Part shown: piece by piece, positions 16,701-23,249 of the stretch
How positions within the stretch are numbered: the first letter of the stretch is position 1
Layout: every line of letters begins with the position of its first letter
From: Oscillospiraceae bacterium
Lineage (GTDB): Bacteria; Bacillota; Clostridia; Oscillospirales; Ruminococcaceae
Direction of reading: 5' to 3'
DNA: 26,904 bases
NCBI GenBank assembly: GCA_009784765.1
Contig: WQXP01000001.1
Span: 1-26,904, forward strand
Position numbers and translations under genes: made by a program
The notes under the pieces: generated by a model
The model's input: the letters and a program-made list of their open reading frames with translations, nothing else
Told to the model about the DNA's origin: nothing
Databases searched by the model: none

Positions 16701-17191
16701 TTGAGCGGGACACGACTGCACGCTATCCCGAAATCACTGCTCTGCAGGCGCGGGCACAAGGCACGCAAGGTAACTGGATTGAAATTACCAACAACACTGC
16801 TTCTGCAATTACCACTCGCGGGCTGTATATGTCGGACAACTGGGAAGACAGAAACGAAGAGTCCAGCTCTCGCCCGCAAGACAGAGATTTTGACTTCCGT
16901 TGGAGAATGCCTGCATTCATTATTCGCCCTGGCGAAACTGTGTTCCTGCGCACAACAGGCACGAACTTAGATTCCCACCGCGCACTCAAACGTGCGGAAA
17001 CCAACTTTGGGGTTGCTTTCGGAGAGCGTCTGCGTTTGGCAGACAGCCGCGGGAATGTAATCCAAAAAGTCGAAGTTTCGCTGATGACTAACGGACAGAT
17101 GCAGCGACGGGGTGTCGGCGCGAACGGCGTTGACGACGGTAACTGGCGGATTGTTGACTGGAACGGGCAACGGGGTCAAGGGATTCGCTAA
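13715..17191 (+). CDS. Large secreted CotH kinase protein with Cys-rich insertions and lamin-tail domain
   Basis: The 1158-residue protein has a signal peptide (basic start, hydrophobic 12-30) and an Asp run (54-59). An Ig-like chitobiase-type domain follows (about 65-215). The CotH kinase domain spans about 300-790. Its hallmarks are RMKGGWSRG (327-335), RNGGTDRE (383-390), VVFLNGGYYGM (418-428), VDWPSNNVEMW (597-607) and WRFIAQDLEYGW (655-666). Two insertions absent from the first CotH protein are Cys-rich: C464, C468, C493, C500, C511, C522 and C527, then C613, C627, C632 and C637. The tail has a beta-rich region (about 895-1000) and a lamin-tail-like domain (about 1003-1150, with NWIEITNNTAS). 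GGAGG lies 9 bases before the ATG. Substrate and partner are unknown. Confidence 0.85.
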   Translation: MTTTQKSRRLKTLVSFAVMFAMILSMVVELPTSAPAPIVSELAGASYASENPNDDDDDDGANVRRVQFNDASGNSIPAGFVSGPFSVTLGHRPREGQNVTIYYTTSQTSAEWSPNGFQFPYIESNDPVSMARQMRERHDGGVDPMGYDIAGRAERYNFTWHQGVQTAQPGATVQVSPNPGAGNYASVFTISAMAVIQTPHGHETSRVRTRSWILGPNRWQGTDFMVFSVYAGADELFGWNDGILIPGLDRGDMGRELVRLNPGRYRDLDAFNQQLNNLLLQGAYPPTWPANFTRRGRGAEVLGNVEMFDPNAPVGEQRLINQRVGIRMKGGWSRGTYSYEQRTFEFYARDELGDRNNFLFPLFEEEHMHDGNLMHRYRRFRVRNGGTDREQLYMRDELGSELAKQSGFENAQRYRPAVVFLNGGYYGMTFMKSPRTEDHWQRLYGGRRNGFHLSGSNENGADTCFSNYCGRVIPGSSGGTEISDLNRQIPRICGEGVERCSRAAGGNTRPCADFWSEPNSGCEIGRCRASSGRGSWREVRSVITGEGHNSGGVAVAPGTRREPNGLQNDANWARLNELVCLDNLFHYYALQIFGANVDWPSNNVEMWKYFTRCGNGSGGLASPPVDCENRQCTVEGCENLMVRRGELHPHLDGRWRFIAQDLEYGWGLFANGVEASATHHTSNTLHALIVRTGTRNHVPGEPPEHGEWEVENTPNPRIRHHFNASAQSFIMPAMLNPAHSTAARAQQNRERLANALADIIQGSHSAANMASVANRIWTMKENEHRHMIGHGNVRMVNDNYQVTTTQHSQGQRRISEFPRGNPWGEIPPTPYWAPTNRPWDPDTTVRIDPNSISTGARQMLTDFLQHRGTQMQNMMGRTAPSAVIAPPSNSRPNATPTGDFGLGLSWASGRDVQISVTAGGWAQINTRVIGMEGVATGDPRGAKSATVKHFGTAPVRVIANPWPGYRVASVSGGTPCPTGLPNYFITTGATSIAVSFERDTTARYPEITALQARAQGTQGNWIEITNNTASAITTRGLYMSDNWEDRNEESSSRPQDRDFDFRWRMPAFIIRPGETVFLRTTGTNLDSHRALKRAETNFGVAFGERLRLADSRGNVIQKVEVSLMTNGQMQRRGVGANGVDDGNWRIVDWNGQRGQGIR

Positions 17192-17203
17192 GCATAACTG
17201 AAA

Positions 17204-17219
17204 ATGAGGCTCGCCTCAT
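17204..17219. terminator. Short hairpin after the CotH operon
   Basis: ATGAGGC-TC-GCCTCAT is a perfect 7-bp inverted repeat 12 bases after the CotH stop codon. The two-base loop means the real stem is probably shorter. No T-run follows, so it may assist the stronger hairpin next to it. Confidence 0.4.
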
Positions 17220-17229
17220 GTGAAAACCT

Positions 17230-17254
17230 CCCCTGCCGTCATGAACGGCGGGGG
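17230..17254 (+). terminator. GC-rich terminator of the aconitase-CotH operon
   Basis: CCCC-T-GCCGT (17230-17239) pairs with ACGGC-G-GGGG (17245-17254), with one U-G pair and a 5-nt loop. ATTGTTGCTT follows, a weak U-tract. Its form resembles the PEPCK terminator at 523-553. Confidence 0.65.
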
Positions 17255-17269
17255 ATTGTTGCTTATCGA

Positions 17270-17285
17270 ACTTGAAAAACTTTGC
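17270..17285 (+). repeat. 16-bp element shared with the Avd-gene promoter region
   Basis: ACTTGAAAAACTTTGC is identical to the minus strand of 427-442. It lies 9 bp upstream of the pfkA -35 box and immediately after a GC-rich terminator. Confidence 0.5.
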
Positions 17286-17294
17286 GAAAACCCC

Positions 17295-17323
17295 TTGACA
17301 TATTTGAGCAAAGGGTGTATAAT
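17295..17323 (+). promoter_or_regulatory. Consensus sigma-A promoter of the pfkA operon
   Basis: TTGACA (17295-17300), 17-bp spacer, TATAAT (17318-17323). All twelve bases match the consensus, which predicts strong expression. It lies about 50 bp before the pfkA start. Confidence 0.88.
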
Positions 17324-17371
17324 AAGAGTAATTGTAGGCAAAAATCCGCAAAAATACAGGAGGTAAATTTC

Positions 17372-18346
17372 ATGAAAACCATAGGAGTATTAACGAGCGG
17401 CGGGGACGCCCCGGGTATGAACGCGGCGATTCGTTCCGTAACCCGCACGGCAATCGGCAAAGGCATGACAGTTAAAGGAGTCTACAGAGGGTTCAACGGG
17501 CTGTTGAACAAACACATAGAAGACCTCGGCGTAAGAAGCGTATCCAACATAATCGAACGGGGCGGAACAACGCTCTACACTGCACGGTGCCCGGAATTTG
17601 TCCCTCTTGAGGGCGTTCGCAAGGGCGTAAAAACCTGCATTGATGAGGGAATCGAAGGCATTGTTGTCATCGGTGGCGACGGTTCTTTCAGAGGGGCGAA
17701 AGACCTCTCTAACGAAGGCATTCCCTGTGTGGGAATCCCTGCGACAATCGACAACGACATAGCGGCAACCGATTACACAATCGGCTTTGATACGGCTATG
17801 AACACCGCCATGGAGTTGATTGACAAACTCCGCGATACGGCGCAATCACACGACCGTTGCTCAGTAGTCGAGGTTATGGGGCGCAGAGCGGGCGACATTG
17901 CTCTTTACACGGGCATCGCTTGCGGGGCGACGACAATTCTTGTTATGGAGAGCGACTACACTGTCGCCCATGCGATTGAACGCATTAACAGCACCCGCAC
18001 GAGCCGCAAGCACCACTTCATCATTGTTGTGTCGGAGGGATTCACGGCGGGTAACAAGATTTCTGCTGACGAAATCTCGCGGCAAATCGAGAGCGAAACA
18101 GGGGTGGAAACGCGCGCCACCATTCTCGGGCACGTTCAGCGCGGCGGCACACCGACTCTGCGTGACCGCCTTGTCGCGAGCCGCTTGGGTTTCCGCGCAG
18201 TCGAATTGCTCAGCGAAGGCAAGGGCAATCGCGTTGTCGGGATTAAAGGCGCGGCGATTGTTGATTATGAAATCAACGAGGCTCTCGCAATGAAGAAAAC
18301 TTTCGATGATGAAATGTACAAAATAGCGGAGGCGATTAGTTTTTGA
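17372..18346 (+). CDS. pfkA: ATP-dependent 6-phosphofructokinase
   Basis: PfkA phosphorylates fructose 6-phosphate to fructose 1,6-bisphosphate, a committed step of glycolysis. The 324-residue protein has TSGGDAPGMNAAIRSVTR (8-25), GGDGSFRGA (101-109), TIDNDIA (125-131) with the catalytic aspartate D127, MGRRAGDIA (169-177) and LGHVQRGG (252-259). Glycine at position 104 (GGDGS rather than GGDDS) points to ATP, not pyrophosphate, as donor. The start at 17372 has AGGAGG 8 bases upstream; an upstream in-frame ATG at 17282 overlaps the promoter and is rejected. The stop overlaps the next start (TGATG). It heads an operon with the ECF transporter, the toxin-antitoxin pair and proC. Confidence 0.96.
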   Translation: MKTIGVLTSGGDAPGMNAAIRSVTRTAIGKGMTVKGVYRGFNGLLNKHIEDLGVRSVSNIIERGGTTLYTARCPEFVPLEGVRKGVKTCIDEGIEGIVVIGGDGSFRGAKDLSNEGIPCVGIPATIDNDIAATDYTIGFDTAMNTAMELIDKLRDTAQSHDRCSVVEVMGRRAGDIALYTGIACGATTILVMESDYTVAHAIERINSTRTSRKHHFIIVVSEGFTAGNKISADEISRQIESETGVETRATILGHVQRGGTPTLRDRLVASRLGFRAVELLSEGKGNRVVGIKGAAIVDYEINEALAMKKTFDDEMYKIAEAISF

Positions 18347-18993
18347 TGCAAATTTTCTCAATGTTCCGCCGCAGTGCTGCTAATCTCAAGAGCGTTCAGT
18401 GCCTCGCAGTTACCGGGGTGCTGTCCGCGCTTTATATCGTCTTGAACGCTTATGTGGGCCTTAATATCACCTCGCCTTTAGGGCCGCTGAGGATAACTTT
18501 CGGCTACCTTGCACTCGCGATGATTGCTATGCTCTACGGGCCTGTAGTCGCGGTGCTTGCGGCGATTCCCTGCGACTTGCTCGCCGCTACCCTCGACCCG
18601 CACAACGCTATGAACCCTGTGTTCACCCCCAACCGAATGCTTGAGGGGCTGATTTACGGGATTATGCTCTACGGGCTTTTGCGCAAGGACTATCGCGGCT
18701 CAATCCTGAACATGGTGGGATTTGTTCTGCGGATTGCCATGGCGCGGCTTGTTGTGATGTTCGTGTGTTATATCGTGCTGAACAATTTCTTGATTTTCAA
18801 TTTTTCGCTCCCGCCGGGCAGGCCGCAGGAAATCCTCAGCAATGGGACGTTCTGGGCATGGGCGTGGGCAAGAAATGGCTGGAAGAACCTCATTCAGTTC
18901 CCCGCCGATTTGGCTCTGATGTATATTATGCTCCCCTCCGCGGGGTTGGCGTATATCAAGACTGTAGGTAAGCATAGGAGGAAAGAAGCATGA
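18346..18993 (+). CDS. folT: ECF transporter S component, folate family
   Basis: The 215-residue membrane protein binds a vitamin and delivers it with the shared EcfA/A'/T energising module, which is not in this window. It has about six hydrophobic segments (for example CLAVTGVLSALYIVLNAYV and FGYLALAMIAMLYGPVVAVLA). The pattern RITFGYLALAMIAMLYGP...DLLAATLDP resembles folate-family S components (FolT), with the usual LR-I/S-F core and an acidic residue after the glycine-rich helix. Substrate is therefore inferred as folate but could be another vitamin. The start is taken as ATG 18346, overlapping the pfkA stop; TTG at 18343 is an alternative. GGAGG lies about 13 bases upstream. Confidence 0.75.
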   Translation: MQIFSMFRRSAANLKSVQCLAVTGVLSALYIVLNAYVGLNITSPLGPLRITFGYLALAMIAMLYGPVVAVLAAIPCDLLAATLDPHNAMNPVFTPNRMLEGLIYGIMLYGLLRKDYRGSILNMVGFVLRIAMARLVVMFVCYIVLNNFLIFNFSLPPGRPQEILSNGTFWAWAWARNGWKNLIQFPADLALMYIMLPSAGLAYIKTVGKHRRKEA

Positions 18994-19007
18994 AAGGAGT
19001 AAACCAT

Positions 19008-19256
19008 ATGCAAACTTATGAGGGTTATATCGAAAACGGCTACTTTACTCCAATCGGAACGCCGTTAGGTATCGTCGGACGTAGACGTGCTGTTTTGAAT
19101 TTGGTAGAAGACTCAAATTCCGACTATGACAATCTTTCTCACAACGAGTATTTAATTCTCCTTAACCAGTTACGTGGTTGTATTGATGACCCGACTTTCG
19201 TTGAGCCGCCTGAAATTCCTTGGGAGTATTACTCAAAAATCGAGGATTTAGAGTGA
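19008..19256 (+). CDS. Putative antitoxin of a VapBC-type module
   Basis: This small acidic protein of 82 residues begins MQTYEGYIENGYFTPIGTP and ends EIPWEYYSKIEDLE. I do not recognise a defined DNA-binding fold. Its place directly before a PIN-domain toxin, with a TGATG stop-start overlap, marks it as the antitoxin. ATG 19008 has AAAGGAG 8 bases upstream; the in-frame ATG at 18990, overlapping the ECF stop and preceded by AGGAGG, would add six residues and is a real alternative. Homologues I recall begin with the MxxxEGxxENGxFxPxG form, which favours 19008. Confidence 0.65.
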   Translation: MQTYEGYIENGYFTPIGTPLGIVGRRRAVLNLVEDSNSDYDNLSHNEYLILLNQLRGCIDDPTFVEPPEIPWEYYSKIEDLE

Positions 19257-19669
19257 TGTATTTTCTTGATACTAATACTTGCGTTTTTTTGTTGAGCAAT
19301 AAGTTCAAAGAAAAAAGTAAAATAACATGGGAACACATACGGACTGTGCCACGCAACAGTATTAAAATTCCGTCTGTTGTTTTAGCAGAACTGTGTCATG
19401 GTGCTGCAAAAAGCAAATTTCGTGAAAAAACCTTTGAAAAAAATCATCGTTTCCTTGCTTTTTATGAAGTTGTCCCCTTTGACGAACACGCCGCCCGAGT
19501 ATATGGCGATATTCGTGCGGGACTTGAAACAAAAGGGCAAATTATCGGTGGTAACGATTTAATGATTGCGGCAATTGCATTAACTCACAACGCAATCTTG
19601 GTAACGAATAACACTCGCGAATTTTCCCGCATTGAGGGATTATTACTCGAAGACTGGAGCGTAACATGA
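19256..19669 (+). CDS. vapC: PIN-domain toxin ribonuclease, VapC family
   Basis: The 137-residue protein is a PIN-domain endoribonuclease that probably cleaves tRNA or rRNA when its antitoxin is lost. The metal-binding acidic residues are D5 (MYFLDTNTCVFLL), E45 (VLAELCHGA) and D101 (GGNDLMIAA), followed by VTNNTREFSRIEGL (116-129), all typical of VapC. The start overlaps the antitoxin stop and the stop overlaps the proC start (ATGA). Base composition is visibly more AT-rich than in pfkA (about 35% GC in a sample at 19381-19440 against about 62% at 18181-18240), which suggests it was acquired. Confidence 0.9.
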   Translation: MYFLDTNTCVFLLSNKFKEKSKITWEHIRTVPRNSIKIPSVVLAELCHGAAKSKFREKTFEKNHRFLAFYEVVPFDEHAARVYGDIRAGLETKGQIIGGNDLMIAAIALTHNAILVTNNTREFSRIEGLLLEDWSVT

Positions 19670-20457
19670 ACCCTAACACACTCGGATTTATCGGGCTCGG
19701 GAATATGGGGGCGGCGTTGTTGAGAGGTTTTTTCAAATCAAAAGCGGCACAAGAAGCCAAAATCTATGCCTACGACCCGTTTTCCTCTTCAGAAAAGGCG
19801 ACTATGCTTGACAGTGAAGTCGAAATAGCGAAGCACTGCAAGTACGTGTTACTCGCAGTCAAGCCGCAGATTGTCGGTGATGTTTTAACGAAAATCGCGC
19901 CTGTGTTGACTGATGAACACGTTCTTGTTTCGATTTGCGCGGGCATTTCTGTTGATTATATTCGAGCAAGAACGTCGCGAGGGCAGAAGGTTGTTTGTGT
20001 CATGCCGAATACAGCGGCAATGATTGGTTATGGGGCGAGTGCAATGTCGGACGTTGATGAAATTTCTAATGAGGAAAGAGAATTTGTTTTCGAAATATTT
20101 ACTGCCGAGGAATCAGACGGACAATTTATTTCTGCTGATAAAATGAATGAAATCATCTGTGTGAATGCAAGCTCTCCTGCATGGATTTTCTTGTTTGCAA
20201 AATGTATCGCAGATTATGCTGACAGTCAACGAATAGACAGAGAAACGGCAATACAGCTTTTTGCGCAAACTCTTGTCGGAGCAGGTAAAATGATTCAAGA
20301 ATCAAAAATGACCCTCGACGCCCTCATCGCCCAAGTAACCTCTCCCGGCGGAACAACGGAAGCGGGATTAAAAGCACTTCGCGAAAACGGGTTTGAGGCG
20401 GCAATCAGAGCCGCTTGTGAGGCTTGTACTGCGAAAGCATACGAATTAGGCAAATAA
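19666..20457 (+). CDS. proC: Pyrroline-5-carboxylate reductase
   Basis: ProC reduces 1-pyrroline-5-carboxylate to proline with NAD(P)H, the last step of proline synthesis. The 263-residue protein has the N-terminal dinucleotide motif GFIGLGNMGAALL (7-19), LLAVKPQ (the P5CR-type VKPQ motif), and the C-terminal family signature VTSPGGTTEAGLKAL. The length is usual. The ATG overlaps the vapC stop (ATGA) and GGAG lies upstream. It is the last gene of the pfkA operon and is followed directly by a strong hairpin. No proA or proB is visible in the window. Confidence 0.94.
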   Translation: MNPNTLGFIGLGNMGAALLRGFFKSKAAQEAKIYAYDPFSSSEKATMLDSEVEIAKHCKYVLLAVKPQIVGDVLTKIAPVLTDEHVLVSICAGISVDYIRARTSRGQKVVCVMPNTAAMIGYGASAMSDVDEISNEEREFVFEIFTAEESDGQFISADKMNEIICVNASSPAWIFLFAKCIADYADSQRIDRETAIQLFAQTLVGAGKMIQESKMTLDALIAQVTSPGGTTEAGLKALRENGFEAAIRAACEACTAKAYELGK

Positions 20458-20458
20458 A

Positions 20459-20486
20459 CAGGCACTTCATAATGGCGAAGTGCCTG
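20459..20486. terminator. Convergent terminator between proC and the SpoIIQ-like gene
   Basis: CAGGCACTTC (20459-20468) and GAAGTGCCTG (20477-20486) form a perfect 10-bp stem with an 8-nt loop. The T-tail is modest on the plus strand (CATTGTAATCTTAT) and TTTATTTG on the minus strand. The position between converging genes suggests bidirectional use. Confidence 0.75.
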
Positions 20487-20503
20487 CATTGTAATCTTAT
20501 CTG

Positions 20504-20524
20504 ACTGTCAACTGTCAATTGTCA
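20504..20524 (-). repeat. Dispersed TTGACAATTGACAGTTG-type repeat, copy 1
   Basis: This 21-bp core is the exact reverse complement of 25703-25723. On the minus strand it starts 8 bases past the stop codon of the SpoIIQ-like gene. A related unit (GGCAGTTGAC) precedes it and supplies that gene's final serine and stop. Confidence 0.7.
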
Positions 20525-20531
20525 ACTGCCG

Positions 20532-21329
20532 TCAACTGCCGATATACTCGATGGGGTCAACCCATTCGTCATTTACGCGGACTGCGAAGTGCAGGCTCGG
20601 CGGGTCAGCGATTTCTGCTTCGGCAGTATTGCCGACAAGCCCGATGATATGCCCCGCTTCTATTTCTTGCCCTTGAGTAACTTTAACGTCCTTCGCCAAG
20701 CTCATATAACTGCTGAAAACACCGTCGCCGTGGTCGATTACCACGCAGACACCCCACATGGGGTTGGTGTAGACTTCGCTGACTGTTCCGCGCTGCATGG
20801 CTTTGACTTCTGTTCCGAGTGCCGCGCCGATGTCAACTGCGTCGTGAGTCCTCCAAACGCCGAGTGTGTTGGAACGTACTAACTCACCGTTGCTGAAAGG
20901 CTTGATGATACTGCCCTCAACGGGCATGATTCGCGGAGTTTCGGGGCGAACGAAGTGTCCTGCCTGAACGCCGTCAACGCACAGCACGCAAGGGAGGTTG
21001 CAGGGCGAGTTCGGTTCGCAAGCTCCGGGCAAATTTGCGGAGGCAGCAGTGTTAGGGAGCGAAGACGCGGGGGCGTTGGCGTGAGTGGCGGGTTCTGTGT
21101 GCTCATTACGCCCGATTCCTGTTGCGGGATTGTTTACGGCGGCGGCGGGTTCGGAGGCTAAGGAGGAACTCGCGTCGTTCGTGCCGCCACCGTTACCGAG
21201 TTGGTCAACCGCCGAGTTGTAGGCGATATAAGCCGATACACCGACTGCGCTTATGCTCAGAACGAGAGCGGCGGCGAAACCTCTACCTTTGAACAGCTTT
21301 CTAATCCCGTGAAATTTGATTTTCTTCAT
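20532..21329 (-). CDS. SpoIIQ-like M23/LytM-domain membrane protein
   Basis: The 265-residue protein has a basic N-terminus, one transmembrane segment (about 18-37), a Ser/Ala/Pro-rich linker with four cysteines (C104, C110, C114, C117), and a LytM (peptidase M23) domain from about 135. The stretch LVRSNTLGVWRTHDAVDIG (150-168) resembles SpoIIQ, the forespore protein that pairs with SpoIIIAH during engulfment. Zinc ligands H162 and D166 are present. The usual HxH is SLH (245-247), so the first histidine is replaced by serine, as in B. subtilis SpoIIQ, which is inactive as a peptidase. AAAGGA lies 10 bases before the ATG. It is transcribed opposite to cheC. An ordinary cell-wall LytM protein is the alternative. 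Confidence 0.75.
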   Translation of the reverse strand: MKKIKFHGIRKLFKGRGFAAALVLSISAVGVSAYIAYNSAVDQLGNGGGTNDASSSLASEPAAAVNNPATGIGRNEHTEPATHANAPASSLPNTAASANLPGACEPNSPCNLPCVLCVDGVQAGHFVRPETPRIMPVEGSIIKPFSNGELVRSNTLGVWRTHDAVDIGAALGTEVKAMQRGTVSEVYTNPMWGVCVVIDHGDGVFSSYMSLAKDVKVTQGQEIEAGHIIGLVGNTAEAEIADPPSLHFAVRVNDEWVDPIEYIGS

Positions 21330-21438
21330 GTTATTAGTCCTTTCTTTTCAGAAAATGTAGCTTTGTTTTGAACTCATAAACAGTATTAACCGCTGCAGGC
21401 TTTATTATACAGTTATTTCGAAAAAATTTTACCACCTA

Positions 21439-21467
21439 TTGAAATTATGGCTTTTATATGATATAAT
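21439..21467 (+). promoter_or_regulatory. Sigma-A promoter for cheC
   Basis: TTGAAA (21439-21444), 17-bp spacer, TATAAT (21462-21467), about 47 bp upstream of the cheC start. It lies in the divergent region with the SpoIIQ-like gene. Confidence 0.75.
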
Positions 21468-21514
21468 AGTAAGAGCAAGATAAACAAAGAGATAAAAAGC
21501 AAGGAAAGAATGCT

Positions 21515-22177
21515 ATGATAAACAATCCAACAGAAAAAGGCAATGTATTGGCGTTTTTGGCGCGAAACCCCGACTTATTCAAAGAGATGGGCAACATCGG
21601 AATGGGACACGCTTGCACCGCGCTTTCTAATATAATCGGAATGAAAGTCAATCGTTCGATTCCGTCGGTCTGGTCGCTGACAAAAGAAGAGGCGGCAGGT
21701 TACTTGGATTTGTTCGAGGGCGGCGCAATTGGTGTAATTCTCACGTTGCACGAAGACATGAAGGGCAAAATCGTACATATCGTGAATTTGCCTTTCACAT
21801 CTAAGTTATCAGAGACTTTCTTTAAGAGAAGTATAGCCTCTTTCGACGATATTGACGAAATGAGCCTTTCGGTGGTTCAAGAAATGACGAATATCACAAC
21901 TGCGTCGTTTGTCAACTCAATTTCGTCTATGACGGGGCTTTTCATTGACATTTCTACCCCTAATTTCTGTGTGGAACTCAAGGAAGAAGTTCTTGCGGAA
22001 GCACCCGAAAAGATGCTCGTTGTTGAGAATCGTTTCTTGGTTGATATGGGCAGTATCAGCAGTGAATTGCTGTTCATGCCCGACGAAGAGTCTCTCGCGT
22101 TGATTGCCGAAAGGCTCTGTCACCGCTATAATATCGACATCCCCGATAACTTGCAATTGACAATTGACAGTTGCTAA
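21515..22177 (+). CDS. cheC: CheC-type CheY-P phosphatase
   Basis: CheC dephosphorylates CheY-P and binds CheD in Firmicutes chemotaxis. The family active-site pattern D/S-x3-E-x2-N-x22-P occurs twice with exact spacing: D20, E24, N27, P50, and S119, E123, N126, P149. Both catalytic centres therefore look intact. The 220-residue length is similar to B. subtilis CheC (209). AAGGAAAG precedes the ATG. Its last residues (LQLTIDSC) are encoded by a dispersed repeat, so the natural C-terminus may have been altered. No other chemotaxis or flagellar gene is in the window, so its partners must be elsewhere. A CheX-type or general response-regulator phosphatase role is an alternative. Confidence 0.88.
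   Translation: MINNPTEKGNVLAFLARNPDLFKEMGNIGMGHACTALSNIIGMKVNRSIPSVWSLTKEEAAGYLDLFEGGAIGVILTLHEDMKGKIVHIVNLPFTSKLSETFFKRSIASFDDIDEMSLSVVQEMTNITTASFVNSISSMTGLFIDISTPNFCVELKEEVLAEAPEKMLVVENRFLVDMGSISSELLFMPDEESLALIAERLCHRYNIDIPDNLQLTIDSC
22158..22173 (+). repeat. Dispersed TTGACAATTGACAGTTG-type repeat, copy 2 (inside cheC end)
   Basis: TGACAATTGACAGTTG matches the first 16 bases of the other two copies. Here it is in frame within the last codons of cheC, just before its stop. Confidence 0.6.
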
Positions 22178-22199
22178 AAATCGCAGATAAGGTAAAAAT

Positions 22200-23240
22200 A
22201 TGGGAACTCAATTTTTCTGGTTTTATGATGTGCTTTTGGTGGCGGTTTTCTTAGCCTTCACCTACACTTGCACGAGAAAAGGATTCGCTTCCGGCGTGGT
22301 GAACTTCGTCGGGACTCTGTTAGGTTTTACCCTCGCGCTTTTTATCAGCGCACCTGCCGCCTCACAGATTTACGACAGCTTTGTTTCCCCGAATGTAGTC
22401 GCGCAAATCACCTATACAGCGGAGCGTAATCTCCCTGAAAACGCAGCGCGAACTGCTTTCGATACGCTCCGCAGCACCGATATGTCATCAGCCTTTGTCA
22501 ACGATGTTCTCTTGCATGATTTCTTGAGGGATAATCGCGCTGTCGAGGGTGAAACGATGAAGCTCAATCTTATGGGGGTGAATCTGGAAAGCACGGGAAT
22601 AGCCGATGGCGACCTTGCTTTTTTCGGATTAGACACGCAGTTCGATTTTCGGTTTATTGACGTGGGATATATCGACATATCTGCCGCTGAACGTGCGTCT
22701 TATGAACTCGATGATATTATTCTTGCGCGAATAATTTCTTACTGCATATCCGACAAAGCCGCCGCAAAGCATGATTTGCTCACGAAAAACTTGATTGACA
22801 CACTCCCGGGGGTTACACGGGTATCACGCGGAACGGTTGACTTAGTCGGCAATTTCCTGCTTGTAGGAATGCAGCACGACACCGAAAACATCGCGTCGTT
22901 GGTAGACACGCACATGGTTCGCCCTGTTACGATTGTGCCGTTTCGAATGCTCGTTTTCGGGATTATATTCGCGACAATCAGCATTGTTGTTTCGGCAGTG
23001 GCAAAAGCACAGGATTTCGCGGAACGCTTTACTTTGGTCGAGCGAGTGAATAAAACCCTCGGATTTTTCATGGGGGTTGCATTCTCGGTTGTGGTTGCCG
23101 CAGTGTTTGTTGTTTCGGTAAGCATAATCGTGGCAATGACGGGGGATACGGTCATCTTCCTGAACACGATGACGATTGCGAAAACTTATATCTTCAAGCA
23201 CTTGTACGGCTTAGAGTTTCTCAATTTTGAGATTATGTAG
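22200..23240 (+). CDS. CvpA family membrane protein
   Basis: The 346-residue protein has hydrophobic segments at about 8-24 and 32-52, then a long polar region (about 60-235), then segments at about 245-265 and 283-312. The first part, DVLLVAVFLAFTYTCTRKGFASGVVNFVGTLLGF, has the G-f-...-G form of CvpA (colicin V production/YqfA-like) proteins. The known family is about 160-180 residues. The extra central part is probably extracytoplasmic. Function of CvpA proteins is poorly defined. It follows cheC by 22 bp and precedes clpE by 9 bp, so it is in the same operon. Confidence 0.65.
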   Translation: MGTQFFWFYDVLLVAVFLAFTYTCTRKGFASGVVNFVGTLLGFTLALFISAPAASQIYDSFVSPNVVAQITYTAERNLPENAARTAFDTLRSTDMSSAFVNDVLLHDFLRDNRAVEGETMKLNLMGVNLESTGIADGDLAFFGLDTQFDFRFIDVGYIDISAAERASYELDDIILARIISYCISDKAAAKHDLLTKNLIDTLPGVTRVSRGTVDLVGNFLLVGMQHDTENIASLVDTHMVRPVTIVPFRMLVFGIIFATISIVVSAVAKAQDFAERFTLVERVNKTLGFFMGVAFSVVVAAVFVVSVSIIVAMTGDTVIFLNTMTIAKTYIFKHLYGLEFLNFEIM

Positions 23241-23249
23241 GAGAACAAC

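Noticed and set aside
17282..17371. Upstream in-frame ATG extension of pfkA
   Set aside because: It would overlap the perfect promoter at 17295-17323 and adds residues absent from the family; the ATG at 17372 has a strong AGGAGG.
21360..21410. Possible sigma-F promoter for the SpoIIQ-like gene (minus strand GTATA ... GGTTAATACT)
   Set aside because: About three of the ten -10 positions differ from GGNRANAMTW and the overlapping TATAAT is ambiguous, so it is too weak to list as a feature.
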